A stretch of 64,000 bases of DNA from Shinella yambaruensis (GTDB lineage: Bacteria > Pseudomonadota > Alphaproteobacteria > Rhizobiales > Rhizobiaceae). The notes under the pieces are model-generated. The model worked only from the letters and a program-made list of their open reading frames with translations, did not search any database and was not told the origin of the DNA. Location: contig NZ_JALJCK010000002.1 of NCBI RefSeq assembly GCF_022899355.1, positions 372,001-436,000 on the forward strand, given 5' to 3'. The position numbers were made by a program, and so were the translations under genes. This document shows positions 8,351 through 16,099 of this stretch, one piece after another; the first letter of the stretch is position 1, and each line of letters starts with the position of its first letter.

Positions 8351-8711
8351 AGCCTCCGGAAAGCCGCTTCACCAGGATGAAGACCCAGACGGTGACGGCG
8401 AGCGTGATGACGGTCGAGAGCAGCACGATGGCAAGCAGCGCCAGGCCGCGGTCGCGGATGAGGTCGAGGTGCTGGATGATGCCGACCCCGGCCGGCACGA
8501 AGAGGATGCCGAGATTGGCGAGGATCGCCCTGGAGGTGTCGAGCGTCTGCCGGTGGGCGGATTCGAGGAGCGGTTTGCCGCCGGTCAGCGTGAGGACCAC
8601 GGCGATCATCGCCATGCCGATGACCGGTCCCGGCACGAAGCCGCCGAGAAAATAGGCGGTCACTTCGCCGATCAACTGGAAAACAAGCAAGATCGTAATT
8701 CCGACGAGCAT
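8337..8711 (-). CDS. lrgA: LrgA/CidA family holin-like protein
   Basis: 124-residue small membrane protein with four hydrophobic helices and the family motif GGFVPGPVIGMAMIAVVLTL. I chose the ATG at 8711 because AGGGAG precedes it; a longer frame upstream (to 8789) adds a hydrophilic tail without such a site. It is the partner of LrgB, with which it forms the membrane complex. The gene is transcribed divergently from the copper block. Confidence 0.88.
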   Translation of the reverse strand: MLVGITILLVFQLIGEVTAYFLGGFVPGPVIGMAMIAVVLTLTGGKPLLESAHRQTLDTSRAILANLGILFVPAGVGIIQHLDLIRDRGLALLAIVLLSTVITLAVTVWVFILVKRLSGGYADD

Positions 8712-8926
8712 CTGCGCACTCCCTGCCCCGGCCTCGATAGGTCCATTCTCGATCCGGACGAGCGGCAAGGCGCGGCTGTCGGAACGCACGGCCTCGGGCC
8801 GTCGCCTGCGAGGATTAAAGGCCTTTTGCCTGTAAATCCATCGCCGTGGCCGGATCGGAGGCCGCGCGGCACTTTGCCCATGGCCGTCCGATGGACAAAG
8901 CCGGGCCGGGCTCCTACTTTCGCTCC
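8712..8926. promoter_or_regulatory. Divergent intergenic region, lrgA / copper block
   Basis: 215 bases between the lrgA start and the start of the small secreted protein gene. It must hold both promoters. I see only a short palindrome AAAGGCCTTT at 8817-8826 in an AT-richer patch and no convincing -35/-10 pair. Confidence 0.3.
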
Positions 8927-9277
8927 ATGCTGCGGTTCCTGATGCTCATCGTTTCGGCGTGTCTGTTCGCGGTCGTGTCCTTTACGGCCGCGGCGCACGA
9001 AACCGGCATGATCGTCTCGACGGAACTGGCCGGCCGCATGCAGCCGATGGACCATGCTTCCATGGCAAAGGCGTCCTGTAGCGACGACGGGACCTGCAAG
9101 ATGGATCCCGGCCTGTGCGATCTCGTCTGCATGGGCGTCGGCGTGTTCCTGCCGGCGGGGCGGCTGTCCGCAGGCCTCGCCATGCCGCGTGAAACCTATC
9201 GCCGCCATCCCGATGCGGTCCTTGTCTCGACCCCGCCGGCCCTTACCGACCGGCCTCCCATAGCGCATCGCCTCTGA
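8927..9277 (+). CDS. Small secreted Met/Cys/His-containing protein, possible copper handling
   Basis: 116-residue protein without a family I recognise. The ATG at 8927 begins a signal peptide (MLRFLMLIVSACLFAVVSFT, AAAHE after it). The mature part holds a metal-ligand-rich stretch: MQPMDHASMAK, then CSDDGTC, KMDPGLC and LVCM, about four Met, three to four Cys and a His within some 40 residues. Earlier in-frame ATGs at 8846 and 8891 exist but would bury the signal peptide. It is 71 bases upstream of a multicopper oxidase, so a periplasmic copper-binding or copper-sensing role is plausible by context only. Confidence 0.55.
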   Translation: MLRFLMLIVSACLFAVVSFTAAAHETGMIVSTELAGRMQPMDHASMAKASCSDDGTCKMDPGLCDLVCMGVGVFLPAGRLSAGLAMPRETYRRHPDAVLVSTPPALTDRPPIAHRL

Positions 9278-9282
9278 AGCCG

Positions 9283-9301
9283 CGGCAGGCCACGCCTGCC
9301 G
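9283..9301 (+). terminator. Short hairpin before the multicopper oxidase gene
   Basis: CGGCAGG (9283-9289) pairs with CCTGCCG (9295-9301) around CCACG. An AT-rich tract with TTTTTT follows about 15 bases later, too far for a classic terminator, so it may be a weak attenuator. Confidence 0.35.
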
Positions 9302-9348
9302 TATTCCTCCAGATTTTTTGAGCGGGACGTCCGTCCCGAGGTGATGCC

Positions 9349-10821
9349 ATGAGATCCTTTTCCCGACGCGGCTTCCTGGCCGCCGGCGCAGCGACGCTCG
9401 CTGCAACCCAGTTCCCCATCCGCGCCTTCGGCCAGGCGGCCGCGCCGCTACGGCTTGCCGCCACGCGCCGCACGCTCGATATCGACGGCCGCGCCGCCAC
9501 CGTCTTCGGCCTTGCCGGCCCCGGCGGGCAAGGCCTCGTGCTCGATCCCGGCCAGCGTTTCCGGGTCGACCTCGACAACGACCTGCCCGTTCCGACCATC
9601 GTGCACTGGCACGGCCAGATCCCGCCGAACGCGCAGGACGGCGTGCCCGACATGCCGCAGCCGCTGCTTGCGCCCGGCGAGACGCGCAGCTTCGATTTCG
9701 CCCCGCTTTCCGGCACGCACTGGATGCACAGCCACGTTCCCATCCAGGAAATGCAACTGCTTGCCGCCCCGCTGATCGTGCGCCGGCCGGAGGACGTCGC
9801 CGCCGACCGGCAGGAGGTTGTGCTCTTCCTGCATGATTTCTCCTTCAAGGCGGCGGAAGAGGTGCTGGCGGAGATCACCGGCGGACACGGCGCCACGGCT
9901 TCCGGCGCGATGCCGGGCATGGGCCACGGCGGCATGCATGGCGGCGCCGGAACCGAGGGATCGATGGCGACGCCGATGGACATGGGCACCATGGGCGGCA
10001 TGGCCATGGACCTCAACGACTACGATTGGGATGCCTATCTCGCCAATGACCGCACGCTCTCCGATCCCGAGGTCGTGCCGGTCGAGCGCGGTGGGCGGGT
10101 CCGGCTGCGTGTCATCAATGCCGCCGCCGCGACGGTCTTCTGGATCGATACCGGCACGGTGGTAGGGCAGCTCGTCGCGGTGGATGGGCACCCGGTGCGC
10201 CCGCTTGCGGGTTCGCGTTTCGGGGTCGCCATGGGGCAGCGCCTCGACATCGAGATCGACCTGCCGAACGAGGGCGGCGCATGGCCCATGCTCGCCCTTC
10301 GCGAGGGTGCCCGCGAGCGGACCGGCATCGTCCTTGCCACGCCCGGTGCGGTGGTCGCCAGGCTCGACGCCCTCGCCGAGAGGGCAGCGCCGGCCTTCGA
10401 TACCGACCTTGCGCAGGAGGCGAGCCTTGTCGGCATCGACGCCTTGCCCGAAAGGCCGGTGGAGCGCCGCCACATGATCATGCTGGGCGGCGCGATGCAG
10501 CCCTATGCCTGGACCATCGACGGGGCGGTCTGGGGCAACCATCGCCCCATCGTCGCAAAAAGCGGCGAGCGGGTGGAACTCGCCTTCCACAACATGTCGA
10601 TGATGGGGCATCCGATGCACCTGCACGGTCATGCCTTCCAGGTGGTCGGGATCAATGCCCGCCGCTTTGCCGGCGCGCGGCGCGACACGCTCTACGTGCC
10701 GCCGATGTCCATGGTCACGGTGGCGCTGGATGCGGGGGAGGCCGCCCGCTGGATGCTGCATTGCCATCACATGCCGCATCTTGCGACCGGCATGATGACC
10801 GAGTTCCGGGTCGAGGCGTGA
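9349..10821 (+). CDS. Tat-exported multicopper oxidase (CopA/CueO-like)
   Basis: 490-residue three-cupredoxin-domain oxidase. N-terminal Tat signal SRRGFLAAG (residues 5-13) predicts folded export to the periplasm. All four copper-binding motifs are present: HWHG (86-89), HWMHSH (124-129), HPMHLHGH and HCHHMPHLATGM (471-482, matching HCHxxxHxxxxM with an axial Met for type 1 copper). A Met/His/Gly-rich insert lies at about 185-220 (MGHGGMHGG, MDMGTMGGMAM), as in cuprous oxidases that detoxify Cu(I). Start ATG at 9349 gives a standard Tat leader. The small secreted protein and the broken cytochrome c gene flank it. Copper oxidase is more likely than a laccase for phenolics, given the Met-rich loop. 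Confidence 0.9.
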   Translation: MRSFSRRGFLAAGAATLAATQFPIRAFGQAAAPLRLAATRRTLDIDGRAATVFGLAGPGGQGLVLDPGQRFRVDLDNDLPVPTIVHWHGQIPPNAQDGVPDMPQPLLAPGETRSFDFAPLSGTHWMHSHVPIQEMQLLAAPLIVRRPEDVAADRQEVVLFLHDFSFKAAEEVLAEITGGHGATASGAMPGMGHGGMHGGAGTEGSMATPMDMGTMGGMAMDLNDYDWDAYLANDRTLSDPEVVPVERGGRVRLRVINAAAATVFWIDTGTVVGQLVAVDGHPVRPLAGSRFGVAMGQRLDIEIDLPNEGGAWPMLALREGARERTGIVLATPGAVVARLDALAERAAPAFDTDLAQEASLVGIDALPERPVERRHMIMLGGAMQPYAWTIDGAVWGNHRPIVAKSGERVELAFHNMSMMGHPMHLHGHAFQVVGINARRFAGARRDTLYVPPMSMVTVALDAGEAARWMLHCHHMPHLATGMMTEFRVEA

Positions 10822-10838
10822 AGGCGGCGTGCATTGCG

Positions 10839-10867
10839 GGCGGGGCGGCCCCGGTGGCCGCCCCGCC
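10839..10867 (+). terminator. Strong GC hairpin after the multicopper oxidase gene
   Basis: GGCGGGGCGGCC (10839-10850) and GGCCGCCCCGCC (10856-10867) form a perfect 12-bp stem with a five-base loop (CCGGT). No T-run follows, so it may act as an RNA stabiliser or a Rho-assisted terminator. Confidence 0.5.
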
Positions 10868-10944
10868 TGTCCCGCGGCCCTTTCTGGAAACCGCTCCTTG
10901 CCGGGCGCGATCGCCGCGACCGGCTTCCTATCAGGACAGGAACC

Positions 10945-11452
10945 ATGACACGAAACGATCAACAGCCCGGGCATTCGAAGACTGCGCCCGGCGCACCGGA
11001 AAAGCCGGCGTCGGCCGGCAGCATGAACAAGGGGAAGATTGCCGTCATCGCCATTGTCGCGGTGGGCATTGCCACTGCCGCCCTCTGGACGCGTCGGGGC
11101 GCGGAGGCGCCGGTGACCGGAGCAGCGACCGGCAAAGATGCCATGGTCGCGGTCACCGTTCCCGCCACCCTCTCGGAGGCGGCGAAGATGGGGGAGAAGG
11201 CGTTCAACGCCGTCTGTGCCGCCTGCCACGGCGCCAATGCCGCGGGAACCGAGGCCGGGCCCCCGCTGGTGCATGAGATCTACGAGCCCTCGCACCACGG
11301 CGACCCAGCCTTTGCGGTGGCCGTCGCCAACGGTGTGCGCGCATCACTGGACATTTGGCGACATGCCGCCCCAGCCGGCGATGACATGGGCTGACCTCCG
11401 GAACGTCATCGCCTATGTGCGCGAGCTGCAGCGGGCAAACGGTATCGACTGA
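10945..11452 (+). pseudogene. Membrane-anchored cytochrome c, frameshifted
   Basis: The first frame from ATG 10945 (after AGGACAGGA) encodes a charged N-terminus, one hydrophobic anchor (about residues 31-48), the haem motif CAACH (91-95) and the segment up to NGVR, then runs to a spurious stop at 11394. The family C-terminus continues in the next frame from 11342: HHWTFGDMPPQPAMTW, then VIAYVRELQRANGI, ending at 11452. Joining them needs a shift near 11338-11341 inside GTGCGCGCAT, by one extra or two missing bases. The axial-ligand methionine (DMPP) lies beyond the break, so the uncorrected product could not bind haem normally. It is a true pseudogene or an assembly error in a GC-alternating run. 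Confidence 0.75.
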
Positions 11453-11587
11453 CCGGCGCATGCCCTGCCGGCCAGATTTGCCGAGTTGCGAAGCGGCCAC
11501 GGATGGCAACAATGGCCGCCCGTGAGATTCGCAGCGATCCCCGCAGGTCAGGCGCCGGGCGGGGCAAGAATGGAAGGCAGGCAGGGC

Positions 11588-13144
11588 ATGATCGACGGCA
11601 AGCGGCTCGAAGCGGAGATGGATGCGCTTCCCCTGCGGTTCCCCGGGCCGGGCGGCGTCGCCAGCGTGGTCAGCGAAGGGCGGGTCGTCGCCCTTCGTGC
11701 CTGGGGGTTCTCCGATCTCGACACGCCTCGGGCCATGACGACGGGGACGCGGCTGCCGATCTGCTCGGTCTCCAAGCAGTTCACCTGCGCGGCCATGCTC
11801 GCCGCCTGTGGGGCGCCGGAGGCACTCGATGGACGGCTTGCCGCGCACCTGCCGAATTTCGAAGGCCCGCTGCCGCGCGTGCGCGATCTCTGCAACAACC
11901 AGTCGGGCCTGCGCGACTACTGGGCGCTAACCGTGCTGCACGGCGCCAGGGCCGAGCAGCGTTTTTCGCGCGATGACGCGGCAGCGGTGTTCGAGCGCAC
12001 GCGCAGCGGGCACTTTGCGCCCGGCACGCGCTATTCCTACAGCAACGGCAATTTCCGCCTCGTCTCCGATCTTCTCGAGGAGTTCTCCGGCGAAACGCTC
12101 GAGGCGCTCTATGCGCGGCACATCTGGGAGCCGGCCGGCATGGCCGGCGCGGTGCTGACCGCCGATACCCGCCAGCCGGAGGACGGCATGGTGGGCTACG
12201 AGGGCAGCGACGCCACCGGCTACCTGCCGGCGGACAACGGCATCTACTGGCGGGGCGATGCCGGCATTTCCGCCTCGCTCGACGACATGATCGCCTATGA
12301 GCGCTGGATCGATGCTACGCGCGGGGATCCGGACAGCCTCTACCGGCAGATCGCGGTGCCGCAGACCTTCCGTGACGGTGCGGCCGCGGCCTATGGTTTC
12401 GGCCTGCAGCATTCGCGTGTCGGTGATGTCGCCTTCACCGGCCATAGCGGCGCCCTGCGCGGCTTCCGGGCCTACCGGGCTCATTCGGCCGAAGCGCGGC
12501 TCTCAGTCGTGGTGATGTTCAACCATCACGGCGATGCGCATGGGGCGGCGCACCGGCTGCTGCGCACCGCGCTCGGCCTGCCGCACCCCGTCCCCCAGCC
12601 GCTCGGCGAGCGCTGGGGTGGGCAGTGGATGAGCCGCGAGACCGGTCTTCTCGCGCGGCTGGAGCCGGGCCTCGACGCGGCGACCCTGCGGTTCGGCACG
12701 TCGCCGGAAAGCCTTTCGCAGACGGAGGACGGCGGCCTTGCCTCCTCGTCCGTCACGGTCGCCCGCGCGGGCGAGGACCTCCTGATGCAGCGCGCGCAGG
12801 AAAATTACGCCGAGAGGCTGGCGCCGGTCGCCCCGGTGCCGGCGTTCGGAGACGGGCGCCTTGCGGGCCGCTACCGCTCCACCGAGCTGGAGGCGGATAT
12901 CGTCATCGAATGCCGCGACGGGGGGACCTATCTCTGGGCGGAGGGTTTCCTCGGCGCGGGCCGGCCCGAGATCGTCCAGCCGGCCGGGCCCGATATCTGG
13001 ATCGTCGTGACGCGCCGCTCGATGGACGCGCCCGCTCCGGGGGACTGGACGCTGTTGGCCGAGCGCGATGCGGCCGGACACATCACCGGCCTGACGCTCG
13101 GCTGCTGGCTGGCCCGAGGAATCCGCTATACCCGATGCACGTGA
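11588..13144 (+). CDS. dap: D-stereospecific aminopeptidase (S12 family, Ochrobactrum DAP type)
   Basis: 518-residue penicillin-recognising fold serine peptidase that removes N-terminal D-amino acids (D-Ala, Gly, D-Ser) from peptides and amides. From my memory of the Ochrobactrum anthropi enzyme, similarity is extensive (PICSVSKQFTCA, RDLCNNQSGLRDYWAL, GFGL, and a C-terminal QRSMDAP/GCWLARG match). Catalytic SxxK is S60-V-S-K63 and YxN is Y151-S-N153. Two C-terminal beta-barrel domains are expected from the length. ATG 11588 gives the family N-terminus; ATG 11570 in frame is an alternative. No signal peptide is seen, so it acts in the cytoplasm. The next operon begins with a D-amino acid aminotransferase. 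Confidence 0.88.
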   Translation: MIDGKRLEAEMDALPLRFPGPGGVASVVSEGRVVALRAWGFSDLDTPRAMTTGTRLPICSVSKQFTCAAMLAACGAPEALDGRLAAHLPNFEGPLPRVRDLCNNQSGLRDYWALTVLHGARAEQRFSRDDAAAVFERTRSGHFAPGTRYSYSNGNFRLVSDLLEEFSGETLEALYARHIWEPAGMAGAVLTADTRQPEDGMVGYEGSDATGYLPADNGIYWRGDAGISASLDDMIAYERWIDATRGDPDSLYRQIAVPQTFRDGAAAAYGFGLQHSRVGDVAFTGHSGALRGFRAYRAHSAEARLSVVVMFNHHGDAHGAAHRLLRTALGLPHPVPQPLGERWGGQWMSRETGLLARLEPGLDAATLRFGTSPESLSQTEDGGLASSSVTVARAGEDLLMQRAQENYAERLAPVAPVPAFGDGRLAGRYRSTELEADIVIECRDGGTYLWAEGFLGAGRPEIVQPAGPDIWIVVTRRSMDAPAPGDWTLLAERDAAGHITGLTLGCWLARGIRYTRCT

Positions 13145-13152
13145 CAATACCT

Positions 13153-13214
13153 AAGTCATTGCGAAACAATGGCTCAGGCGATTTTTGCATAGGATGCTGC
13201 CCAAATTGAATTGG
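13153..13214 (+). promoter_or_regulatory. Shared LysR-type promoter block, copy A
   Basis: AAGTCATT (13153-13160), dyad CATTG-CGAAA-CAATG (13157-13171), GCATAGGAT (13187-13195) and GAATTGG (13208-13214) recur in the same order and almost the same spacing at 17085-17145 upstream of the amidohydrolase operon. The dyad is a candidate LysR operator, and GCATAGGAT a candidate -10 region. It precedes the aminotransferase-dmpA-dppA operon. Confidence 0.6.
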
Positions 13215-13277
13215 TCAGCCGCGGCAAGTCGCACCAATGTTCGGCGCAAAGAGCCACAGGCGCAGCAAGGGGAACAG

Positions 13278-14129
13278 ATGGGCAGGATCGTCTACGTCCA
13301 CGGTCAATTCGTGCCGGAGGAGGAGGCCAGGATCGGGCTGTTCGATCGTGGCTTCCTGTTCGGCGATGCCGTCTACGAGGTGACGGCGGTGATCGCCGGG
13401 CGGATGATCGACAACGACCTGCATCTCGCCCGGCTCGAACGTTCGCTGAAGGAGCTGGGCATCCCCCTGGCGCTGGCCCGGCCGGACATCGTGGCCGTCC
13501 AGACGGAACTTATCGCCCGCAACGCCCTGCAGGACGGCACGGTCTATCTGCAGGTCTCGCGCGGCGAGGCGGACCGCGACTTCTTCTACCCCGCGACGCT
13601 GGCGCCGCGGCTCGTCGGCTTCACGCAGGCCAAGACCCTCACCGGCACCAAGGCGCAGCAGAACGGCATTGCGGTCGATCTTGCCGCCGATCCGCGCTGG
13701 CAGCGGCGCGACATCAAGACGGCCATGCTGCTCGGCCAGGTGATGGCCAAGCAGGCGGCGCGCGCCCGCGGTTTCGACGATGTCTGGCTGGTGGAGGACG
13801 GGTTGGTGACGGAGGGGGCCTCCTCGACCGCCCACGTCATCACCGCCGATGGCAGCATCCTCACCCGCGCCGCCTCGCAGGCCACGCTGCCGGGCTGCAC
13901 CCAGCGCGCCCTTGCGCGACTCTGTGCCGCCGAGGGCCTGCACATCGAGGAGCGCGCCTTTACGCCCGCCGAAGCACAGGATGCCGCGGAGGCCTTCCAG
14001 ACCTCCGCTTCCAGCCTGGTCACGCCCGTCGTGCGCATCGGCGACCGGGTGATCGGTGACGGAAGACCCGGGCCGCGGACGCGGGCACTGCAGGCGCTCT
14101 ATCTGGAAGCGGCCGGCGTTTCGGTCTAG
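13278..14129 (+). CDS. D-amino acid aminotransferase (class IV PLP enzyme)
   Basis: 283-residue fold-type IV aminotransferase. D-amino acid aminotransferase moves the amino group of D-amino acids to 2-oxoglutarate or similar. Seen: GLFDRGFLFGDAVYEV near the N-terminus, the PLP lysine in RRDIKTAMLLG (K147; the DIK context is the D-aminotransferase form) and VEDGLVTEGASSTAHVI for phosphate binding. ATG 13278 follows AAGGGGAAC; in-frame upstream codons lie in the promoter block. It starts the D-peptide operon, and 4-amino-4-deoxychorismate lyase or a branched-chain type is less likely given that context. Confidence 0.85.
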   Translation: MGRIVYVHGQFVPEEEARIGLFDRGFLFGDAVYEVTAVIAGRMIDNDLHLARLERSLKELGIPLALARPDIVAVQTELIARNALQDGTVYLQVSRGEADRDFFYPATLAPRLVGFTQAKTLTGTKAQQNGIAVDLAADPRWQRRDIKTAMLLGQVMAKQAARARGFDDVWLVEDGLVTEGASSTAHVITADGSILTRAASQATLPGCTQRALARLCAAEGLHIEERAFTPAEAQDAAEAFQTSASSLVTPVVRIGDRVIGDGRPGPRTRALQALYLEAAGVSV

Positions 14130-14202
14130 AGCATTTCCCACCGAAGCGAAGTCGCTTCGGCGTCGGATAATGCGGTAAAAGCAGGAATCCAGAGCATTTC
14201 CG
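14129..14202. repeat. Intergenic palindrome with direct repeats
   Basis: AGAGCATTTCC occurs at 14129-14139 and again at 14192-14202. Between them CCGAAGCGA (14142-14150) and TCGCTTCGG (14153-14161) form a perfect inverted repeat. I recall similar AGAGCATTTCC units as dispersed repeats in Rhizobiaceae genomes; that cannot be confirmed here. The element overlaps the aminotransferase stop. Confidence 0.45.
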
Positions 14203-14264
14203 GCGAGGCGGCTCGCTCGGGAAAAGTCATCCTTTCAAGGATTGGAAGGCCGGAAGGGGCGGAC

Positions 14265-15302
14265 ATGAAGACGGCGCGTGAACTGGGGCTGATCCCTGAG
14301 GGGCGGCTGGAGCCGGGGCCGGGCAATGCCATTACCGATGTTGCCGGGGTCGCCGTCGGCCATCGCTCGCTGCGCGGCGAAGGCCTCTTCACCGGCGTGA
14401 CGGCCATCGTGGCGCATCCCGGCGATCTCTTCCGCGTCAAGCCGCGGGCGGCGGTCGAGGTCGTCAACGGTTTCGGCAAGTCGGCCGGGCTGATGCAGGT
14501 GGCCGAGCTCGGCACGATCGAGACGCCGATCCTGCTCACCAACACGTTCGGCGTCGCCGCCTGCACCGAGGCGCTGATCCGCCGCGCCATCGCCGCCAAT
14601 CCGGCGATCGGCCGCAAGACCTCGACGGTCAACGCGCTGGTCTGCGAATGCAACGACGGCAGCATCAACGATATCCAGGCGCTCGGCGTGACGCCCGCGG
14701 ATGCAGAGGCGGCCCTCGATGCCGCGCGGCCGGGGCCGGTCGAGCAGGGCGCGGTCGGTGCCGGATCCGGCATGACCGCCTTCGGCTTCAAGGCCGGCAT
14801 CGGCACCGCCTCGCGGCTGATGCGCATCGGCAAGCGCGACTTCATGCTCGGTACGCTGGTGCTCGCCAATTTCGGTGCCGCGGGCGATCTCGTCCTGCCG
14901 GACGGCCGCCGGCCCGATCCGCGGGTGCCGGCAAGCCCCGAGCGCGGCTCGGTCATCGTCGTCATGGCGACGGACCTGCCGCTGGGGGACCGGCAATTGC
15001 AGCGCGTCGCCCGGCGTGGCGGCGCGGGGCTTGCAAGGCTTGGCGCCTTCTGGGGCCATGGCAGCGGCGATGTCGTCCTCTGTTTCACCACAGCCGATCC
15101 GGTGGAGCACGATCCGGCGGCGCCCGTCGCCATGCAGCAGCGGCTGTCCGACAGCTATATCGACATCGCCTTCCGCGCCGCCGCGGAAACCACGCAGGAG
15201 GCGGTGCTGAACGCGCTCTGTGCGGCTCCCGCCACGCCGGCGCGCAGCGGCCGCATCTATCCCGCCCTCACGGACTGGCTGAAGGAGAGCTCCGCCGCAT
15301 GA
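14265..15302 (+). CDS. DmpA-type P1 family aminopeptidase (L-aminopeptidase/D-esterase)
   Basis: 345-residue self-processing N-terminal-nucleophile peptidase of the DmpA fold, known for removing N-terminal L-amino acids and for hydrolysing D-Ala esters and amides or beta-peptides. Seen: N-terminal PGPGNAITDVAGVAVGH, central GAVGAGSGMTAFGFKAGIG and the autoproteolysis site SPERGSVIVVMATD. Cleavage between G228 and S229 would expose Ser as the nucleophile of the beta chain. It sits between the D-amino acid aminotransferase and dppA and overlaps dppA by ATGA, so it is part of the D-peptide operon. Confidence 0.88.
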   Translation: MKTARELGLIPEGRLEPGPGNAITDVAGVAVGHRSLRGEGLFTGVTAIVAHPGDLFRVKPRAAVEVVNGFGKSAGLMQVAELGTIETPILLTNTFGVAACTEALIRRAIAANPAIGRKTSTVNALVCECNDGSINDIQALGVTPADAEAALDAARPGPVEQGAVGAGSGMTAFGFKAGIGTASRLMRIGKRDFMLGTLVLANFGAAGDLVLPDGRRPDPRVPASPERGSVIVVMATDLPLGDRQLQRVARRGGAGLARLGAFWGHGSGDVVLCFTTADPVEHDPAAPVAMQQRLSDSYIDIAFRAAAETTQEAVLNALCAAPATPARSGRIYPALTDWLKESSAA

Positions 15303-16099
15303 AAGTCTTCATCTCCGCCGACATCGAAGGCACGGCCGGCATCGCCCATTGGAACGAGGCGGAGCGCACCCACCCGGACTGGGCCGAATTCCGCGCGCTG
15401 ATGACGGGCGAGGTGGTCGCCGCCTGCGAAGGCGCGCGCGCCGCCGGCGTCACGGAAGTGGTGATCAAGGATGCCCATGACAGCGGCCGCAACCTCATCC
15501 TCGACCGCCTGCCCGACTACGCCCGCATCGTGCGCGGCTGGTCCGGCCATCCGGACGAGATGATGTTCGGCATCGACGCCGGCTTTGCCGCCGCGATCTA
15601 TACGGGCTACCATTCCAAGGCCGGCACGGAGGGCAATCCGCTCGCGCACACCTCCAACCTGCGCATCTCTCGGCTCCTGCTGAACGGCGAGGTGGCGTCC
15701 GAGTTCACCTTCAACGCGCTCTGCGCGGCCGGCTACGGCGTACCGTCCGTCTTCCTCGCCGGGGACGTGGGCATCTGCGCGGAGGCGCGGGCCATGGTGC
15801 CCGGCCTTGCGACGGTGGAAACGCTGGATGGCAGGGGCCGCGCCTCGACATCCATCTCGCCGGCCTGGTCGCGCCGCCTTATCCGCGAAGGCGTGGCGGC
15901 GGCGCTGTCGGGCGACTTCGCGCAGGCGCTGCCCGCAAAGGCGGATCACTACGAAGTGGTGATCGAGTTCAGCACGCCGACCGAGGCCTACCGGGCCGCG
16001 TGGTATCCCGGTGCGAAGGCACATGGTCCCCGTGCCGTCGCCTTCGAGCACAGGGATTTCTCCGAAATCCTCAGGGCGCTGCTCTTCCTGAAGGTCTGA
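15299..16099 (+). CDS. dppA: DppA-type D-aminopeptidase (M55 family)
   Basis: 266-residue zinc-dependent D-aminopeptidase like Bacillus DppA, which hydrolyses D-Ala-D-Ala and D-Ala-Gly-Gly in a decameric ring. The metal motif ADIEG at the N-terminus (D8, E10), KDAHDSGRN (histidine ligand), YTGYHSKAGT (second histidine) and the FTFNALCAAGYGVPSVFLAG glutamate/Asn region match the family. The start overlaps the dmpA-like stop (ATGA). The 3' end overlaps the convergent LysR gene by 29 bases. It probably degrades peptidoglycan-derived or other D-peptides brought in by the ABC system nearby. Confidence 0.9.
   Translation: MKVFISADIEGTAGIAHWNEAERTHPDWAEFRALMTGEVVAACEGARAAGVTEVVIKDAHDSGRNLILDRLPDYARIVRGWSGHPDEMMFGIDAGFAAAIYTGYHSKAGTEGNPLAHTSNLRISRLLLNGEVASEFTFNALCAAGYGVPSVFLAGDVGICAEARAMVPGLATVETLDGRGRASTSISPAWSRRLIREGVAAALSGDFAQALPAKADHYEVVIEFSTPTEAYRAAWYPGAKAHGPRAVAFEHRDFSEILRALLFLKV

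Noticed and set aside
9448-11298. A 616-codon minus-strand frame across the multicopper oxidase gene
   Set aside because: The plus strand carries all four copper motifs and a Tat signal; the antisense frame has none.
13153-13214. A sigma-54 promoter in the shared LysR block
   Set aside because: ATGGCTC and TTTGCAT look suggestive, but the GG-to-GC distance is wrong and the pattern is not kept in copy B.
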